Under the pieces are notes generated by a model that saw only the letters and a program-made list of their open reading frames with translations, had not been told where the DNA came from and searched no databases. A stretch of 64,000 bases of DNA from Klebsormidium nitens (taxonomy: Eukaryota > Streptophyta > Klebsormidiophyceae > Klebsormidiales > Klebsormidiaceae): contig DF236964.1 of the NCBI GenBank assembly GCA_000708835.1, forward strand, positions 124,001-188,000, read 5' to 3'. Of the stretch, positions 10,441 to 24,730 are shown in pieces. Every line of letters begins with the position of its first letter. Position 1 is the first letter of the stretch. The position numbers and the translations under genes were made by a program.

Positions 10441-13400
10441 CTATCCACCAAGTACTTCCCAGCCATCGTTAGAAGTCCTCATCTCGCCAGACTCCGACTC
10501 CTTGTGAATCCCATTAGCCTTCGTCCGGAACTCTAACCGTCCGTGCGACTTGACATAGTTATGATCCCCGACGAAGCTCCGCCGCACGAGCCTCGTCCCC
10601 GTTTCACTCGCTTCAGCCCCCCGGCTAGCGGCCCTCCTTTTCTCCGTTTCTTCCGCCGCAATCGCTTTGTCTTCCGCTTGCGCCCCCCGCGCTTCTTCCA
10701 GCGCTTTCTCCTGCGCTCGTTCGAACGTGACAAACCGGCTCTGCAACTGGCGCGCTAGCGGCTCTTCTCCCAACAAGACTAACACTTCCGCTAGCTGCTT
10801 CAGTTCCGCTTTCAGCGGCTCGCTTGCGCGTAGTCCCGCTAAGTGCGTCACGAGTGCCGATTCTTCTTCCGGACTGCCTGCGCGGATCTTCCCGCCCCCC
10901 TGCTGGATTTTTTTCTTCGCTTTCCGCGACAATTTCCTCGCCCCCCCCGTCCCCACGCTGCTTTCCACCCCCCCGGTTCCGTGCGAATATGCACTGAAGC
11001 CACTCATCGCCGTACTGGCAGCCGTGCTGACTACCGACGCACCATCCTCGTCGATGACGTCACCGGCGCCCGTGGGGCCGACACGTGTCGCCAGCTGGAG
11101 CCGCCGCTGCCGCACCGCCTGAAAGCGCGCCAGGTACTTCCCCACCTTCTCCTGCCCCTCCTGTAGGTCCGCCACGTGTCCCCTCGCTGACGTCACCGCC
11201 GCCCCCAGAATGACGTCATTCACGAGCTCCCCCCTTTCTCGAGCGTACGCGATCCGCAACGCCTCGGACCACGCCCCGGCTTCCGTCAGCAACCGCACGC
11301 CGGAATCGACGTCCGAGAGGTACTCTAGTGCCACGTGGCCGGCATCCGACGGCCGGCCGAGCGCCTGCAGCTCCTCCACGACCTGCCGCGCAAGCTCTTG
11401 CGTCGCGCTGACGTTATACCCGAGCCGCCCCGCGACGCAGAACATTGCGCGCCACGCGCCCCCGTGCCGGTACGCCGCCAAGGCTCTCTCTGAATGCCCC
11501 CCCGCGAGGAAGGCCATCGCGGCCTGCTCGAAGGCTTCCCCTCTGAGTAGGTGGTCGCCCCACGCTTCAAGAATCGTATTTCGGAGGGGGATTTGGCTGA
11601 CGAAGATGCTGTTTACGGCGGACGGGTAGAGATCGGGATGCTCGGAGAGAATGGCGAGGGCGGTTGGGAGATGCTCGTCTCCGGCCTGCAGCAAGAGTGG
11701 GAGTGTTAACAAAAGCCTTCTTGGATACACAATTTGAACCGTCTATTAGTTCGACTGCCCGCTTAATCGATTCTGCAGCAAAATCTCCAAAAGGTCTTGT
11801 ACTCCTCTTCCTTGTTAGCAGCCAAATGTAAGCGGAGTCGGCTGGAAAGAAACGCGTGAAGCGCACCTTGAAGCATTATTTGCCCTGACGTTGATCCTTA
11901 CCCACTTGAGGTGGACTGCTTCCGTAGATTCAAGCTGGAGCCTCAAAATTAAAGGACCGCTTGGACTTCTGTAATGAACGACACAGCATTCAAGTTGCTT
12001 CCCAAGCGCAATTGTTTTTTTCAAAACGCAAAACGAAAACAGCTCGAGGCATTTGGTTCAACTTACGCAGCGCGATTTCCTTTAACTGCTCAGAAGGGGA
12101 AACCGCCATCTTTGAGGCTTCTCCAGCTTAATTTGGGCGGCTCTGCATGTTCACAGTCTTCCTTTCCTCCGTGACTTTAAGGCAGCTAGTTTGATCTTCC
12201 GCTTTCCCTGCACAGATTCATTGTGGCAACTCCTTGACAACCACCAATGCACAAAACAGCTTGGGGCTGCCACAGTTGGATTGTCGCAGATTTGAGTTCC
12301 TTACCTGTGCCAGATTTCGAAGAGCGCTCTCCCATCGGCCCAGCTTCCGGTCGACGGTGTACTTTCGAAGAGCGGGAGACAGCGATGCCAAGCTCTGCGA
12401 GCAAAAACAACAGACTTTCGGTTTTCAGCGGGGCAAAAAAGGGCAGGCGCTACGTTGTCTGCCTCGTCCAGCAACGACCCAAACAAGCACGGTCAAACGA
12501 AGTCGAAGTTTGTGACGCGCTTAGGAAGCTCAGAAGCAAAGTCCTGCCATGCTGCCCGGCGAGTGATAACTCCAGTAAAGGGCCCTAAAGTGATCCTTTC
12601 GTACAGCCACGTAAAGTTTTTTGACGGCCTGCTTCCTTTGCCAATAAAGATACAGTTTTCCCATTCAGGACTAAGCCGGCATCACAACTCTATTGCGACC
12701 TAGCGCAATCCTGACCAAAAAGGGACAGCAAACTTGCTGAAATACGACCTGAAGACGAGAAAACGAAGACAACCTCAAGCGCCAACCTCCGACAAGACAG
12801 ACGTCTAAGGTGTAAGTAAGGCAAGTACTCTCTGCGTCTGCGCCTTCTGAAGTGCGGATAATAAAAGCAATATAAAAGGAGACCCAAGAAAGAGTAAACT
12901 AGATCAGCACAAAAGACGGTCCGTCCGCTCATCAACAAGGACAGGAATCTCACTTGCAAGTACGGCAAGAACTCTTTCGGGTCCATTTGCGCTTGCGCCG
13001 CAACCATGGCCGCTAGTTCCAAATCATACATCCCCAAAGCCACGTCGTACAGCGCGTTTGCGTCGCCGCATAGCCAGATGAGGTGCTGCATCGCGCGGTC
13101 CGCGGTCAACGGGGCGGTGTCGGAGATCAGCGGCGCTCCCTCTTCGTCCGCATCTGCACAGCATTAAAGCGTTTTGGCAGTGGTCTTATAGACTGAACGA
13201 AGGCCAATGCGTGGCGGTCTATCAAAACGATTCCAGTCAAAGAGGTCGGACTGTATTTCCGGTGGTTTGCAAGGAAAACCCAGAAAAAATGGACAAGCGT
13301 ACGTTAGCGGAATTCTCATCTCACGAAAAAGATCCCCCGCTTCCCTGTCAACAAACTTTCATGATTCCACAAAAAGTGCTTGAAAATGAAAGTAACGACA

Positions 13401-16400
13401 GCAATCAGAGGGTCGGTAGTAGCGCCACTGCTGATTCAGCAGCAGCATGGGGTGTCCTCATTGCTAGAACCAAATCAGGCCCTTTTCAGCGCTTGCAACA
13501 AACAATCCAGTCCGCAGCCCTTGATCCGGCAGAGACAATAGGCAGCGCCCGCAGAATCTTTGGCGGCTTCCACACAATATGCATAGACAGTGTCTGCCCG
13601 AGCTTTGATTCCGTGGAGACTTGGGTAAGCTGCGGCTCGAGGACTGATGAAGATGGAATCTCCCGAAAACAGACCCCAGCATCCGGTTCTTCTTTACCAG
13701 CAGAACCTCCTTTCCAGAGAGTAGCACGCAAATTCTACATATGCAAGAATCCACGAGACTGGGCTGCATCGAACGCACAAGCATGTTACAGCACTGGCTC
13801 TGCCTTTACTAGATGTAGAGGCGTAGAGACGAGGTGTGAAAGACTGGGCGCTTCCAAAAGACGAGGTCAAAGGAATGGATAAAAACACTCTGGACGAGCA
13901 AGTATGAAGGGCTAGCTAAAAGGATAAGGAAATCGGAGCACCCACTTTTGTGCTTTTCACGATGGCCCAGAGGCAGGAGGCAAGATGCACAAAACCAGGG
14001 AACCAAAGATCCAAACCGCGCTTAAGCGTGCGTTTGAAAGTTAGGGACACGAACAGTCCATGCGGGCTTATGCAGGGAAGTACTTAAACTGAACGCTCCG
14101 GTTGCTGACAAGCATTGAACGGACAACCCTAAGCCTGAAAATCGACAAGGCTGAAAGTGCTTTCAACGTGCCTCAAGCTTTCTCGCACAGCAAACGAGCT
14201 GACTCGAAAATCTACACTGGCCAATCAACAGCCAACGACGGTGACAACGACGGACCCCCCACATAGTTGTCACGTTCAACAGCTGACAGTCTCCGCAACA
14301 AGCATCTGGATGCCGAAGACGGTCGAGTCCTGAACTGATGAAATACAGAGCTACAAATTTTGGCTTCTCAACCACTGGAGGTTGAGAATGAAGCCTCTAT
14401 GGCAGGAGGTGTGATGTCCGGCGCTACCCAAACCGGTTCCGGTCGAAACCCGGTGGGTGAACCCAAACGGCGGCATCTTTTTACACGTACTTCATTACAC
14501 ATAGTCGGCCCCCAGACGATCTCGCGAGAGAAAGTGATGCCATGTCGACATACATGGTGACCGTCAGGATGCAAAGCGGTAATGACCGACAACGATCAAA
14601 GGCAATGCATCATCACAGGCTGCTTGGAAGAGAGTTCTACCGGGTCACCATCCCCGTGAGACAAGCTTTTAACACGACCTAGAATTTGCGGTATTCGCAA
14701 GACGTGTTGCCGCTGCTACATAAATCAGTCTGTAAACCTGGCCCAGCTGCAAAAAGTCTCTGACTGCATGACGAGACGACTGTTCGACAGGGTTGAAAGG
14801 CAAGTGAAGGTGAGGCAAATCGAAGCTTTTCTTCAACGCTCACGATTGACCCGCGAGGTACAAATGAATAAAATGTGGAACGGAAGGAGAGATACTTAGC
14901 CAGAGACACGGCGTCTGGACAAGTCCTTGAAAACTTGCGTGCAAGTCTAAACCGCCCACGCGCAATCCATCATTGCCGTGGCCTCTAATTTTGTCAACAA
15001 ATTAAATCTCGAATGACCGCGAGGCCGATGCTCGCTGCTGTTCCACGAGTTGAGCGCCATCCGAAATCTCCAGTAACTAGGGGCTTCAGAAAGCTCCTTA
15101 ACGTCAAACGAGGCCACAAAGAGCTGCAGTGTCAAGGAACATGCGGCACCCAAATCAGGTTTCAATGCGCCATGCAGAAAAAGCCACAGATTAGCTGCTG
15201 ATTTCAAGTGCGCCACGTTCATCGAATAGTTACTAGCGTGCCCTTTCCTGTCATCACCTCCAGATGGGCTGTCTTAGACGCATACTATGCCAATGTATTG
15301 ATAAGTGGACCTCATGCAGGCGGCCAGACTTGGCAAGTAGAAAGCATACAAACTCAACTGGGCAAATCCGTTTGTAAACGAGCAGGTTGAGCAAGAAGCA
15401 TTTGTTGTGGCTCTGTTGGATCGTACGCTGGGAGGCCAAGCTTGGAGTTCGACAAAAGCCCCAATAGATAGCATCTTTGCCCGAGATAACAAGCCCTCCG
15501 TTACATGGCCGCAGGCTGGGATGCAACAATTGCAAGAAGAAGCAGGCATAAAAAAGTTGCTATCGCATCAGCAGTCCAGGGCTGATGGGTTGACTTGAAG
15601 TGTCCCTCGTTTTTGCAAATCTTACGGCCTTTCGCCCCTGTCTGCCGGAACGTGGGCGAAAATTCAGGAGCTGCAACATCAGACAGATTTTTTAACGAAG
15701 TGGAACACATACTTCTCCGCAGACTCTCACGCATGTACGTCTGCGTCATGCAGGAAGGACGGCGGGACGCAGACAAGATCGCTTCGTATCAAATGGCTTC
15801 TGCGCTGAACATCACTGAGGAGCGATGTCGCAACCTCAGATTGCGCAATCACTCATTGCCAAACCTAGCAGAACCGCCAACGTTCGTTTCCGTTGCATTG
15901 AACGCCTTTGGCGGATCGTTTTGATAGCCGGCTTCGCAGACCGTGTCAACTTTCGAGAGCGCTCTTAATCAAGCTGACAAACGGTGGCATCGTTTCTTCA
16001 GGAACAATTGGGGTACAATCAATGGAACCCCCTGGGCATTCCTCATTGCCAATAGCAGAATATAAAACAAGGCGATGCACGCCCGTCGCAAAAGAAAGGA
16101 GCCTGAAACAGAAGGCGGACCGCAGAAGATTCCGGATGGACGAAGGACTGAAAGTGCGTCGCCGCCATCTAAACTGTGTGTGAAAAATCCAGTCCACAAA
16201 GAATAGCCTTGAGCTGTTACCATCATCTCTGATTCCGATGGAAGGTCTATCTTGGGCGTGTCCCGCAACTACGACGAGAGCATTTCTAACATCTGAAACA
16301 AGTGGTGGCAACTTCCTTCACTGCTTCTTCCCAACAGTATCTTGCTGTTGCAAAACGCCTTTCCAACTTACGACAAACGATTCGAAACAGGCTTGCATGG

Positions 16401-19400
16401 CTCTTCGTCTGACGAGCTCAGGAAGTTGAATCTGTACACCAGCGAACTCAGCCCGGGGTCGTCGTGGCCGTCAAGGTTATCTCACCTGAGTCTGATAGCC
16501 GCAATCAGAAAGAAAGCTCCTACGAGGCCGGCACGATAAAGCTCACATACTGTCAGCACGATGCAGCCTTTTATGAGGTCAGCGACTTCCTGAAGAGCTT
16601 GAGATGTGAGCTGCCCGCTCAACGTTGCCGGATATCGGTCATTGCTACCGAACCGTGGATCTAGACTCGTGGCCACAGCCGTCAATCGCTTTCCTACCGT
16701 TGAGCAAAAACATTTATATATAGAGCCATATCGAGTTCAGGTTTAGAACCTTTCAGTGGTGCAAAATTTATGCTCAACGACGGTTCAGGCCCAGAGATAT
16801 GTACGTACTGAAGCCGACAACGAGATAGGAAGTAGTCTCGACCAAGTAAGGCCCATTTTGAATGGGTGCTTGTCCAATTCCTAGTACAAGAGGGAGGAGA
16901 GCACGACGGGTTACTGATGCACCCATGGGTGGTCGCCAGCAGTATGCACGCAATTCGCAGATTCTCAGACTGCTTTGACCTCCAGACACGATAAATATAC
17001 ATGTGGGCGAACGTAGGACAAAAGGCAGGCCGAAGCAGTTGGAGAGCAGACAACTCTTTCCAGTTTCACCCTTGTATATATTTGGACGAGAGAAAGGTAC
17101 ACCTTGTCAACTTGTGTGGAATCAGCTGCTGAAAAAAAAATGGGAGCTAGAACTCCCAATTACATTTGCATCGCACCCACAACGTGTTCCATAGACTAAG
17201 TGCCCTGATTATCCTGCTAGGCTGCATTTAAAGTACATTCTCCGCATATAGGCGTCAACCGGATTGCAGATTGTGCTGAAAAGCTGTCGGATTCTGAACA
17301 GGAGTGGCCTTCACATACAACGAGACAGAGAGCACGATGAACAATTTGATCAGCGCAAATGACTCTGGCAGTCAAACAACCAGGAATATGTTAGATATGA
17401 TCAGCGATCGGCACCCATCGCATGGCCCGACAACCACCCACCAACCAGGTGCATGCGCATTTGAGCACTCCTAAAGCCTTGCAATGGAAAGCGCTGGTCA
17501 AAACTCGTGGAATAACCTGCCTAGCCTACAGAAGATACGGGATAACTTGGAGCAGCTGAGTGTGTGGCTCCGTGTTAACGACGCCCTCGTGTGAGGTCTG
17601 GATTTCAACCAAGGTCCTCACTGCCACTTTCACGAGGCCCTGAAACCTTCGACCAGAGACGAACAAAACCATTGACGCATTGCATTCTCGAAGGAACGCA
17701 GCCCCTTCAATGCGTAGCTACCGAGATTGCAGCACTATTGGGTGCGTCTTCCGGACTGAACTTGTTTTAAAGGCGCGAAGTTCCTGATGGTGCAAAGAGC
17801 GAGATAGCGACCTTGGACCACGCAAGCCTGACTCCCTAGGACATGAGCGGCAGTGGGGACAACACTCGCTGAGGAAGGGACGGTGCACGCAGATAGTCAC
17901 GCTAGGCCTCCGCAAATATCATACAAAAACGCGGAACAATGATGCGGGTTTCTCGCACAATGCAGAAAGAGCCTGAGAAATACCTGACCTTGACCTTTTC
18001 CTTTTAGCTAGCCTCGGGCGTGCTTTTGCACGAGGGGACGCTGGCAAAAAGCATACAACTGCAGCGCAACAAAGCAGGCAAGCACTAGCCGTGTCAAAGG
18101 AACGAGCGGTCGCACCGGACTAGCTTTTACCGGGATGATGTATGGGCGCGCAAATCCAAATCCCTGGAACAGAGGGACGCTCGTATCGGCCTGTCCCAAA
18201 GCATGGACCCTAATGGAAGCCCCGCTTTCAAGAAGTATAAGGGAAAGAGAAATATATGACAAAGTTCAAGCCGGACATCTGAACACGTGAGTGAGGCTTC
18301 AATCTTGGCGGGCTGAGTGAGCTTGAGTGCCCAACATCCAGGGTGATTCATTGCCACATCCTCCCACCCAGAAAACAGATCACACGCAGTGTCAAGCATT
18401 TCGTCGTGGAAGATCTGGCCGCAACCAAGGAAGCTTCCTTCTCCGTCGAGACCTCCAGTCAGTGGACCCTAGCCAGAAGTGGAGAACGAAAGGAGCAGCG
18501 GGGTTGCCATCAGATTGCAAGTCTTCACAAGAAGCTTCGACCAAAGTCCACATGACGCACAGGGGTCCTCTCGAACTCCTCTCGAAAATACAATCGCAGA
18601 TTGGCATGAACGAGACTCATTAGGATGCGTAGTCGCTAAAATGAAGCTTGAGCACATTATTCTTCCAATCGGAAAGAGGCACCTTCTTTGAACCAGAGTC
18701 GGGCACCAACCGATCGAGGTACATCAATCGGCTGGTTGGAAGTGGAAATCAGTGGCCTCAACGAAGATAGTGTCATACTTGAGCTCAAAAGCTCATGACA
18801 ATACAACTTTCATCATTGCCTTGCAAACATAAGAGAGAGAAGAATTGACACATCTTCAGGGAATGAATTAAGGTGGAGGGATGAGTACAGGCGCAGAAAT
18901 ACAAAGCTGCATAGTACGTTGATCGATCGGGGTATCTTATGATCTTGAAACGACAAAATCTCTCTAAATGGTTGAAAAAAGGCTTCTAAATCATCAACAG
19001 GAACACGTACAAATCTGCCAAGCGGATTGAGCTCCACGGAGCATCAGCCGCAATCCTGTGAAAAATTCACAAACGGACAGCAATGAGACCGGGATTTTGG
19101 CTACAAAAAGCTTGGAACGTTGTTCTCCTCACGCGTTTCTTTCCAAGCACAAAACAAGGATTCAACCTACACGCAGCTATTCAGGGCTCTGGAACCAATC
19201 ATGCGTGGGCACCAAAGCCAACATATCATAGCCATTGCGTTGAGCCGCATTCATTGCAAATTTCCCCATCTCAACGACAGTCTATCATTTCCCGCTCATA
19301 CCTGGGTAGATGAAGGTTTGTTCCACACTCTTCCGAATCTCTCAAACCGAGCATAGCGCCAAAAGCAAGTCGTTCAATCTGCCCCTAAAGCAAGCAGCGA

Positions 19401-22400
19401 TGCAATCACCCCGTATCTGCAGGCCACAAAGCAACGAAGGACCAAGTATCTTACACCCTTTGCAGCAGCTGAAAAGCCACGAACCGGCCCTTAAACTCAA
19501 GACTCCTTTGGTGCTCTCAGTTGAATGCAGGGACGACCCCGAGGACACCCGGACAGCCATCGGAAAAGGCTTCAAACTGATCTTTTGACGTCCTCAATTT
19601 GCGCATACAAGGGGACAAACAGCTGTATAATTGGTCCTCGTCCACCTGCGTTGCCCGGTGTCCTCAAAAAACCACACCATTGGAGAAACTGAAAAGCAGC
19701 AACTCTGGGCTGAACAGATTTGACCAGACTCTCCGAACGTTTCTTCTCGCCTTCGGGCCTTTTTGCTGCCGTCAAGCTCGCCAGCGCAGCGTTCAAGCCT
19801 TCACTTCGCGCCGGTTCCTCAAAGAAAACCCACATTATTCAAGTCACTAAAAAACAAATCTGCCTGGATTAACCCCGTTTTAACCAGGCTCACAAACTTT
19901 GCTCACCTTCGGCCCTTTCCGCAACCGTCCGGCCCGCCAGCGCCGTGTTCGGATCCTTCTGCAACTCGGCCCGTCGCATCTCCTTCAGGATCCGCAGCGC
20001 CTCTTCCAGTTGGGGGGGCTGACTTCGAGCGTGCGTTGCCAGTACACACAGCCCAACCGCGCCGCTCTGAATCCCCTCACCAGCCCCCCGTAACGCTTCC
20101 CGTATAGCCGTGCAGACCGATGTAACTTTCCCCGGACCCCCCTCTTTGCTTGGGCTCACCCTCGCCACCCCCATGTCTGTAGTTTCTGGGTTGTCTTCGG
20201 CTGAGTTTTCGTTCCAGGGGGGTAGCAGCCCCTTGTACGCCTCCCTGGTCACGTCCCCCTCATGGAGACTCGTCACCAGCTCCGCGACTCTGGCGGGGCT
20301 CCCGACCGCCCGCACGAACGCCGGCGCATCTTCCACGAACCGCTCCCAACCACCAAAGTCAACAATCAGGTTAAGGTCTAACCTGTGCCGCCGGCAAACC
20401 TCCAGGGCCTGTGCGTAGTCTTTCCTCCGGAGCGGATTGGCGGCCGTGGCTAGAACGAGCTCGCGGGGGTACAGGGTTTCGAGGTTTCCCCGCGGGGTTT
20501 GGATCATAACCCCGGCCTCTTCCCCGAGCGCAGCCAAGAGGACCGCCCCCCGTTCGTTCAACGGCATCGCCCGCTGCTTCTCCAGTGACGTCATCCCCAG
20601 CTCGGCGATGTACAGCTCGTCTTTTTGCGTCGTCCAGATGACGTACGCGCTTCCATCCCCGTCCCCCTGGTTTGCCCCGCTGTTTCGGACGACGACACTC
20701 GTGACACCTGTCGCGACGCAGTTGGCTGAGAGGTACAGCTTGCCCGACATCAAGGCGATGACGTGGCAGACGCTTCCAACTTTCACAGCCTCGATCCGCG
20801 AGCTATTTCCTTTCTCCAGGGTCAAGCAGGGCCTTGGGGGCTGACCCAAACCCCACCACTGAAGCTTCCCCCCTTCCAGAAGCACTAGATCCGCTTCGGC
20901 ATTCGGCGCTGGCCAAAAGCTGACTAGATTTCCGCCAACCGGATGAGATTCCGAGCTCTGAACGGCGTACTGGCCCCGACTCCGCAAACACGCATCACTT
21001 CCCGCTTCGGACTGCCGCACAAACCGGAATGACGTCAGCACCGAGGCGCTCTCCCGCCCGCTCTCTTCCCTTTCCAGAGCTAACAGAGTAAGCGGTTCCC
21101 GTCCCCAGAACACCAGCCGACCCGACACGCTAACGCCCTTCACGACTTCCCCCTTAAGTATCGGCTCCCCATACTCTCCCTCTTGTTCCCCGTCCAAATC
21201 CTCCCACCTCCCCTTCCGCTCACAGTGCGCCAGTCCAATCGTCCCGTCCGAAAGCACGACAGCCAAAACCTCGCCAAACCCTGACTCGTCGGAACCAAGA
21301 CACGCCGCTTGCACTGGTGCTGGAAACTCCACAGCGGCCGCGCAGAGGGGGGGCGGAATTATGGTTTCCAGGAGGGGGGTGATCCGGACTCGGGGGCCGT
21401 CAATAACTAGGGCGGTGCAGTTTTCGATGGTAACGGCGCTCTGCCAGGCGAGGTCGAGGTGCGAATGGGCGCCCCGGGCGGTCCACAACTGGAGGCGCAG
21501 GGGCTGCTCTGGATCCCAGGCGAAGTTGAGAGAGCCCACTCTAGTTCGGCTCCGCCGCCACTCACGCTTCAGGTACCTGCCAGCAAAGTCGAAAGTAAAT
21601 GAGGATAATGCGTCCGAGTCACCCGCACCCGGTTTCAGGTATCAACGCACAGTCAATTGTGGCTTGGGGATGTTGCGTGACCGCAGGATCGAGGGGATTT
21701 TGAGAAGGGCTACAAGGCTTCCGCTCGTTTGACAGGCAAAATGCCCCCTCAAGACCACGGTTGGATCGACAAAAGGACTTGTTACAAGCAAATGGTCAAA
21801 GAGATCGACAGCAGGGTCCTTTTGATATGCGGACCCTTGGCTTTGCGCGGGGCGTGTTCATCTTCTTTAACATGTCCACCAGGGTGACAGGCACAGATTG
21901 CGTTTCTTATCTTCAGTTGCTCAATGTCCGTTATGATCCGTCATGTCAAGCTCAAAAGCTTCTGAGGCCCAAGCAGTCACCGGAAAATCAACCACACCCG
22001 TCCACGTTTCTCTGTCGACCCCCCTGTTTATTTTTTCAGGCCCATCGTCCTGAAATCTATATCCAGGTGTGGATCAAACCAGTATTGGTGAGAGTCGACT
22101 CACCAGTGATAGTTTAACCGGAACCAGATCTGCACCGCGACCGTGTCCCCCCACTCCAGGGCGATTCCCAGCAGTTCCGAACTCGCGTTCCACTGCAGGC
22201 CGCGCACCATCGTATCCCCCGGTACAGTTTCCAGTTCGAACCCACCCTTCCGAAGCCCGTTTCGCTCGAACAGCACGACTTTTGGATGGGTGAAATCCTG
22301 GCCAGGTTGGACTGCGGCAATCAGGGCGGCCCGGGGTTGCCAGGCGACGTGGCTGTGAAGGCCGGGAACCTGGACGAGAGGAAACGAATTGGTTTTACGA

Positions 22401-24730
22401 CGAACGGCTTGATTGTCTGGAGAACGCCGCTGAAGACTTTAACAAAAGTAGGCCATGGTGCTTCGAAATATGATATAGCGATGTAGCGGCAGCCGTGCAC
22501 TCAAGGATTCCGCCGATCCTAAGCACCTGCCAATTGCGGTGCAGCTCGAAATTGTTGACGATGTTTGCAATTGCAGGACAAATGTTGCTTCTCAAAGGAT
22601 GCAGCAACGCCTCCATGGCACCCGACTTCTGCTCCATAAGTCTGACCTCTTATCCTCCAGAATTGGGGTTTTACGAAACAAGTGTTCACTGTTTGTCTGG
22701 CCGTGGGCAGGAATTGTCGGAGGGCGGCAACGCCAGGACAAGAGGTTACATGTTGAGGCCCATGTTTCACACTCAAGATCGACAGAGTAATGTTTCCATT
22801 AATCTGCACCTTAAGAAGGAACGTTTCCACCTTCATCCTCACCTTCTCTGCGCGGGCGTGGAGGACGCACCCGTCCCGCTCCCAGACTACTATTGAGCCC
22901 CCAACGTTTGTAGCAAGGTATTTGCCATCCCCCCGCCAGCTGATGGAGACCCTCTCCACTCCAGAAGGGCCATTTGCCACATGGCTTTCCATTGTTGGAG
23001 ATTCCAACTCGACTTCCGCAAGGACGTCCCAATCCTGCGGAAAGTAAGCAGTGCGCAGTCAGCTCCAAGAAAGCAAAGCTGCAGGAACTAAGAGAAAAGT
23101 TGGTCCAGGTTAGCTCGTTCCCCACTGACCGGCATGTTTATTCGTTGACAGGGTGACTAACTCCTACTGGATTGAAGTTAGGTACTCTTGAGGACACATT
23201 CCAATTTTCACAATCACTGAGCTGAAGAGCAGTGAGACCGGTGAGTGACAGCGTTATTACGGGCGAAGACCCGCGCATTGCTGTTTAGATCCATACAGAG
23301 GTTGCCTTTGCGTATCTATCACAGAAGAGTCCATCGCAAGTGCCACAAAAACCATCTTGCAGAACAGATTGTACCCCCAGCCCCGGGAAGATGGCAAGAA
23401 GGAAACTTCCTGAGCGGTGGTCTGCAACTCGACTTTTGCCTCAGGTATGCAGATAAAAAAGGAGCAAGAATGACATCATGCTACTCTGGCCCTGAAAGAA
23501 TCACCACCCCAGGAAAGAACCAAGCTAAGGCCAAGTTTAAGGCCAAGCTGACAAGCTCCCCACCTTTGTCATTAGCAGAAGCTTCCCAGCGCCAGTGGCG
23601 ATTGCGACCACCTCTCCATCGGGGCCCCAAGCCATGCCAGCTACCCCCCCCTCAAGCATCCCCACTGCCTCGACCTCTACGGGAGATCTGTGGACCAGTA
23701 ATAGGTCCCCATGCAAGCTGGCAACTGCGAGCGCTTCATGCTCAGGAAGCCACTCAAGAGCGACAATCTCGGCGCCTTGCTCCAGGAAGGGGGGGCTGCC
23801 ATCTTCCGAAAAGGTCGTGAGGGAAACCAACAGCGTGGTCTGAGAGAAGAAACAAAGCATTGGGTGTTGATTCGAACGAGGTGTCTCGGATTGTCAAGTC
23901 CCAGGAAAGTAGTTGCTTTCGTAGCTTACTCCAAGAGTTGGTGGAGATTGGAATCAACTGATGCAGCCTGGTTCCCACGTCTGTTTGTGGCCGGTTCCTC
24001 ATTCCGCTTTGTTTAAGAAACGCAACACGCATTTATATATACCACCCTTTGCTGACGTTTGGGGGTTGAAAGGTGATCTTAACATTCTCGGGCAAGCCAT
24101 AAAGAGCCAGATCCAAACAAAGAATACAAAAACCATGTCCAATCAGCAGACTTAACACTGGCTTTCTGAGGCATGCGCGAGCTGTCAGATTCAACAGAGA
24201 AATAGAGCTTCGCAGAGCCTCGAACAAGTTTAACACACATTTGTCATTCTATGTCCAGCCTATTATCGGGTTCCGTGTGAGACACGAGGTGGTCAAAATT
24301 GAAGAGCACAAATAAGCGCAATCTGAACGTTGAACAGCATTCTGTACTTCATCACATACATCACCACCAGTGTATAGCTTTCGCCACAAGTGGTGGTGTT
24401 GACCGACTTAGCTCACCGATTGAAAGTAAGTAAAAGATTCATCAAATACATTTGAAAAGTGCAGTGGAAGCGAACGGGAGGAAAATCACACTGGCTCGCA
24501 AGAACATTTTCAACTTTTAGGCACTTTTGCAAAGACACAAGTACTCTTACCTTGCCTCTGGCATCTCTTTCATACAGTAGCCCATCCCTTGTTGCAAAGT
24601 AGGTACCACCCGTGTCCTGATCCGTTGCAAGAGCAAGCACCTCGTCCTTTTGCCCGCTGATATCTGCTCCATCTTCAACAATCCACTCCACCTGGCCCCA
24701 TCCCTCTCTTACAACCACCAAGTTCCTCAT
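10441..24730 (-). CDS. ELP1: Elongator complex protein 1 (ELP1/IKAP, plant ELO2)
   Basis: Largest scaffold subunit of Elongator, which makes the carboxymethyl-type modification of wobble uridine in tRNA. Eight exons join in consistent phase: 24730-24551, 23839-23564, 23034-22843, 22369-22104, 21576-19907, 13153-12954, 12394-12305, 11685-10441. They total 4119 nt, about 1372 aa, near the usual 1300-1330. The start ATG at 24730 gives MRNL, as in animal ELP1. The N-terminal half is WD40-like, with the family signatures SWRGDGKY, NGL and NYHWYLK. The C-terminal half is TPR-like, with DPKEFLPYLQ, KYTVDRKLGRWESALRNLAQ and a basic RKLSRKAKKK stretch near the end, where family members have a tRNA-binding basic region. 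Donors are GTGAGN, GTAAG or GTGGGG. Intron 5 (13154-19906) is 6.75 kb; the others are 0.47-0.71 kb. It is divergent from the NOT4-like gene. Confidence 0.95.
13154..19906 (-). other. Oversized ELP1 intron 5
   Basis: The intron runs from donor GTGAGC below 19907 to acceptor CAG above 13153. The joined codon (G + AT) and the conserved protein on both sides support the junction. At 6753 bases it is about ten times longer than any other ELP1 intron. I recognise no gene, LTR pair or RNA gene inside; the longest open frame is 13211-13882 (+, 223 codons) with no motif. An old inserted element is possible but not shown. Confidence 0.75.

Noticed and set aside
13211-13882. 223-codon plus-strand open frame in ELP1 intron 5
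   Set aside because: No motif, no splice-linked neighbour and composition like the surrounding intron; a frame of this length can occur by chance in 64 kb.
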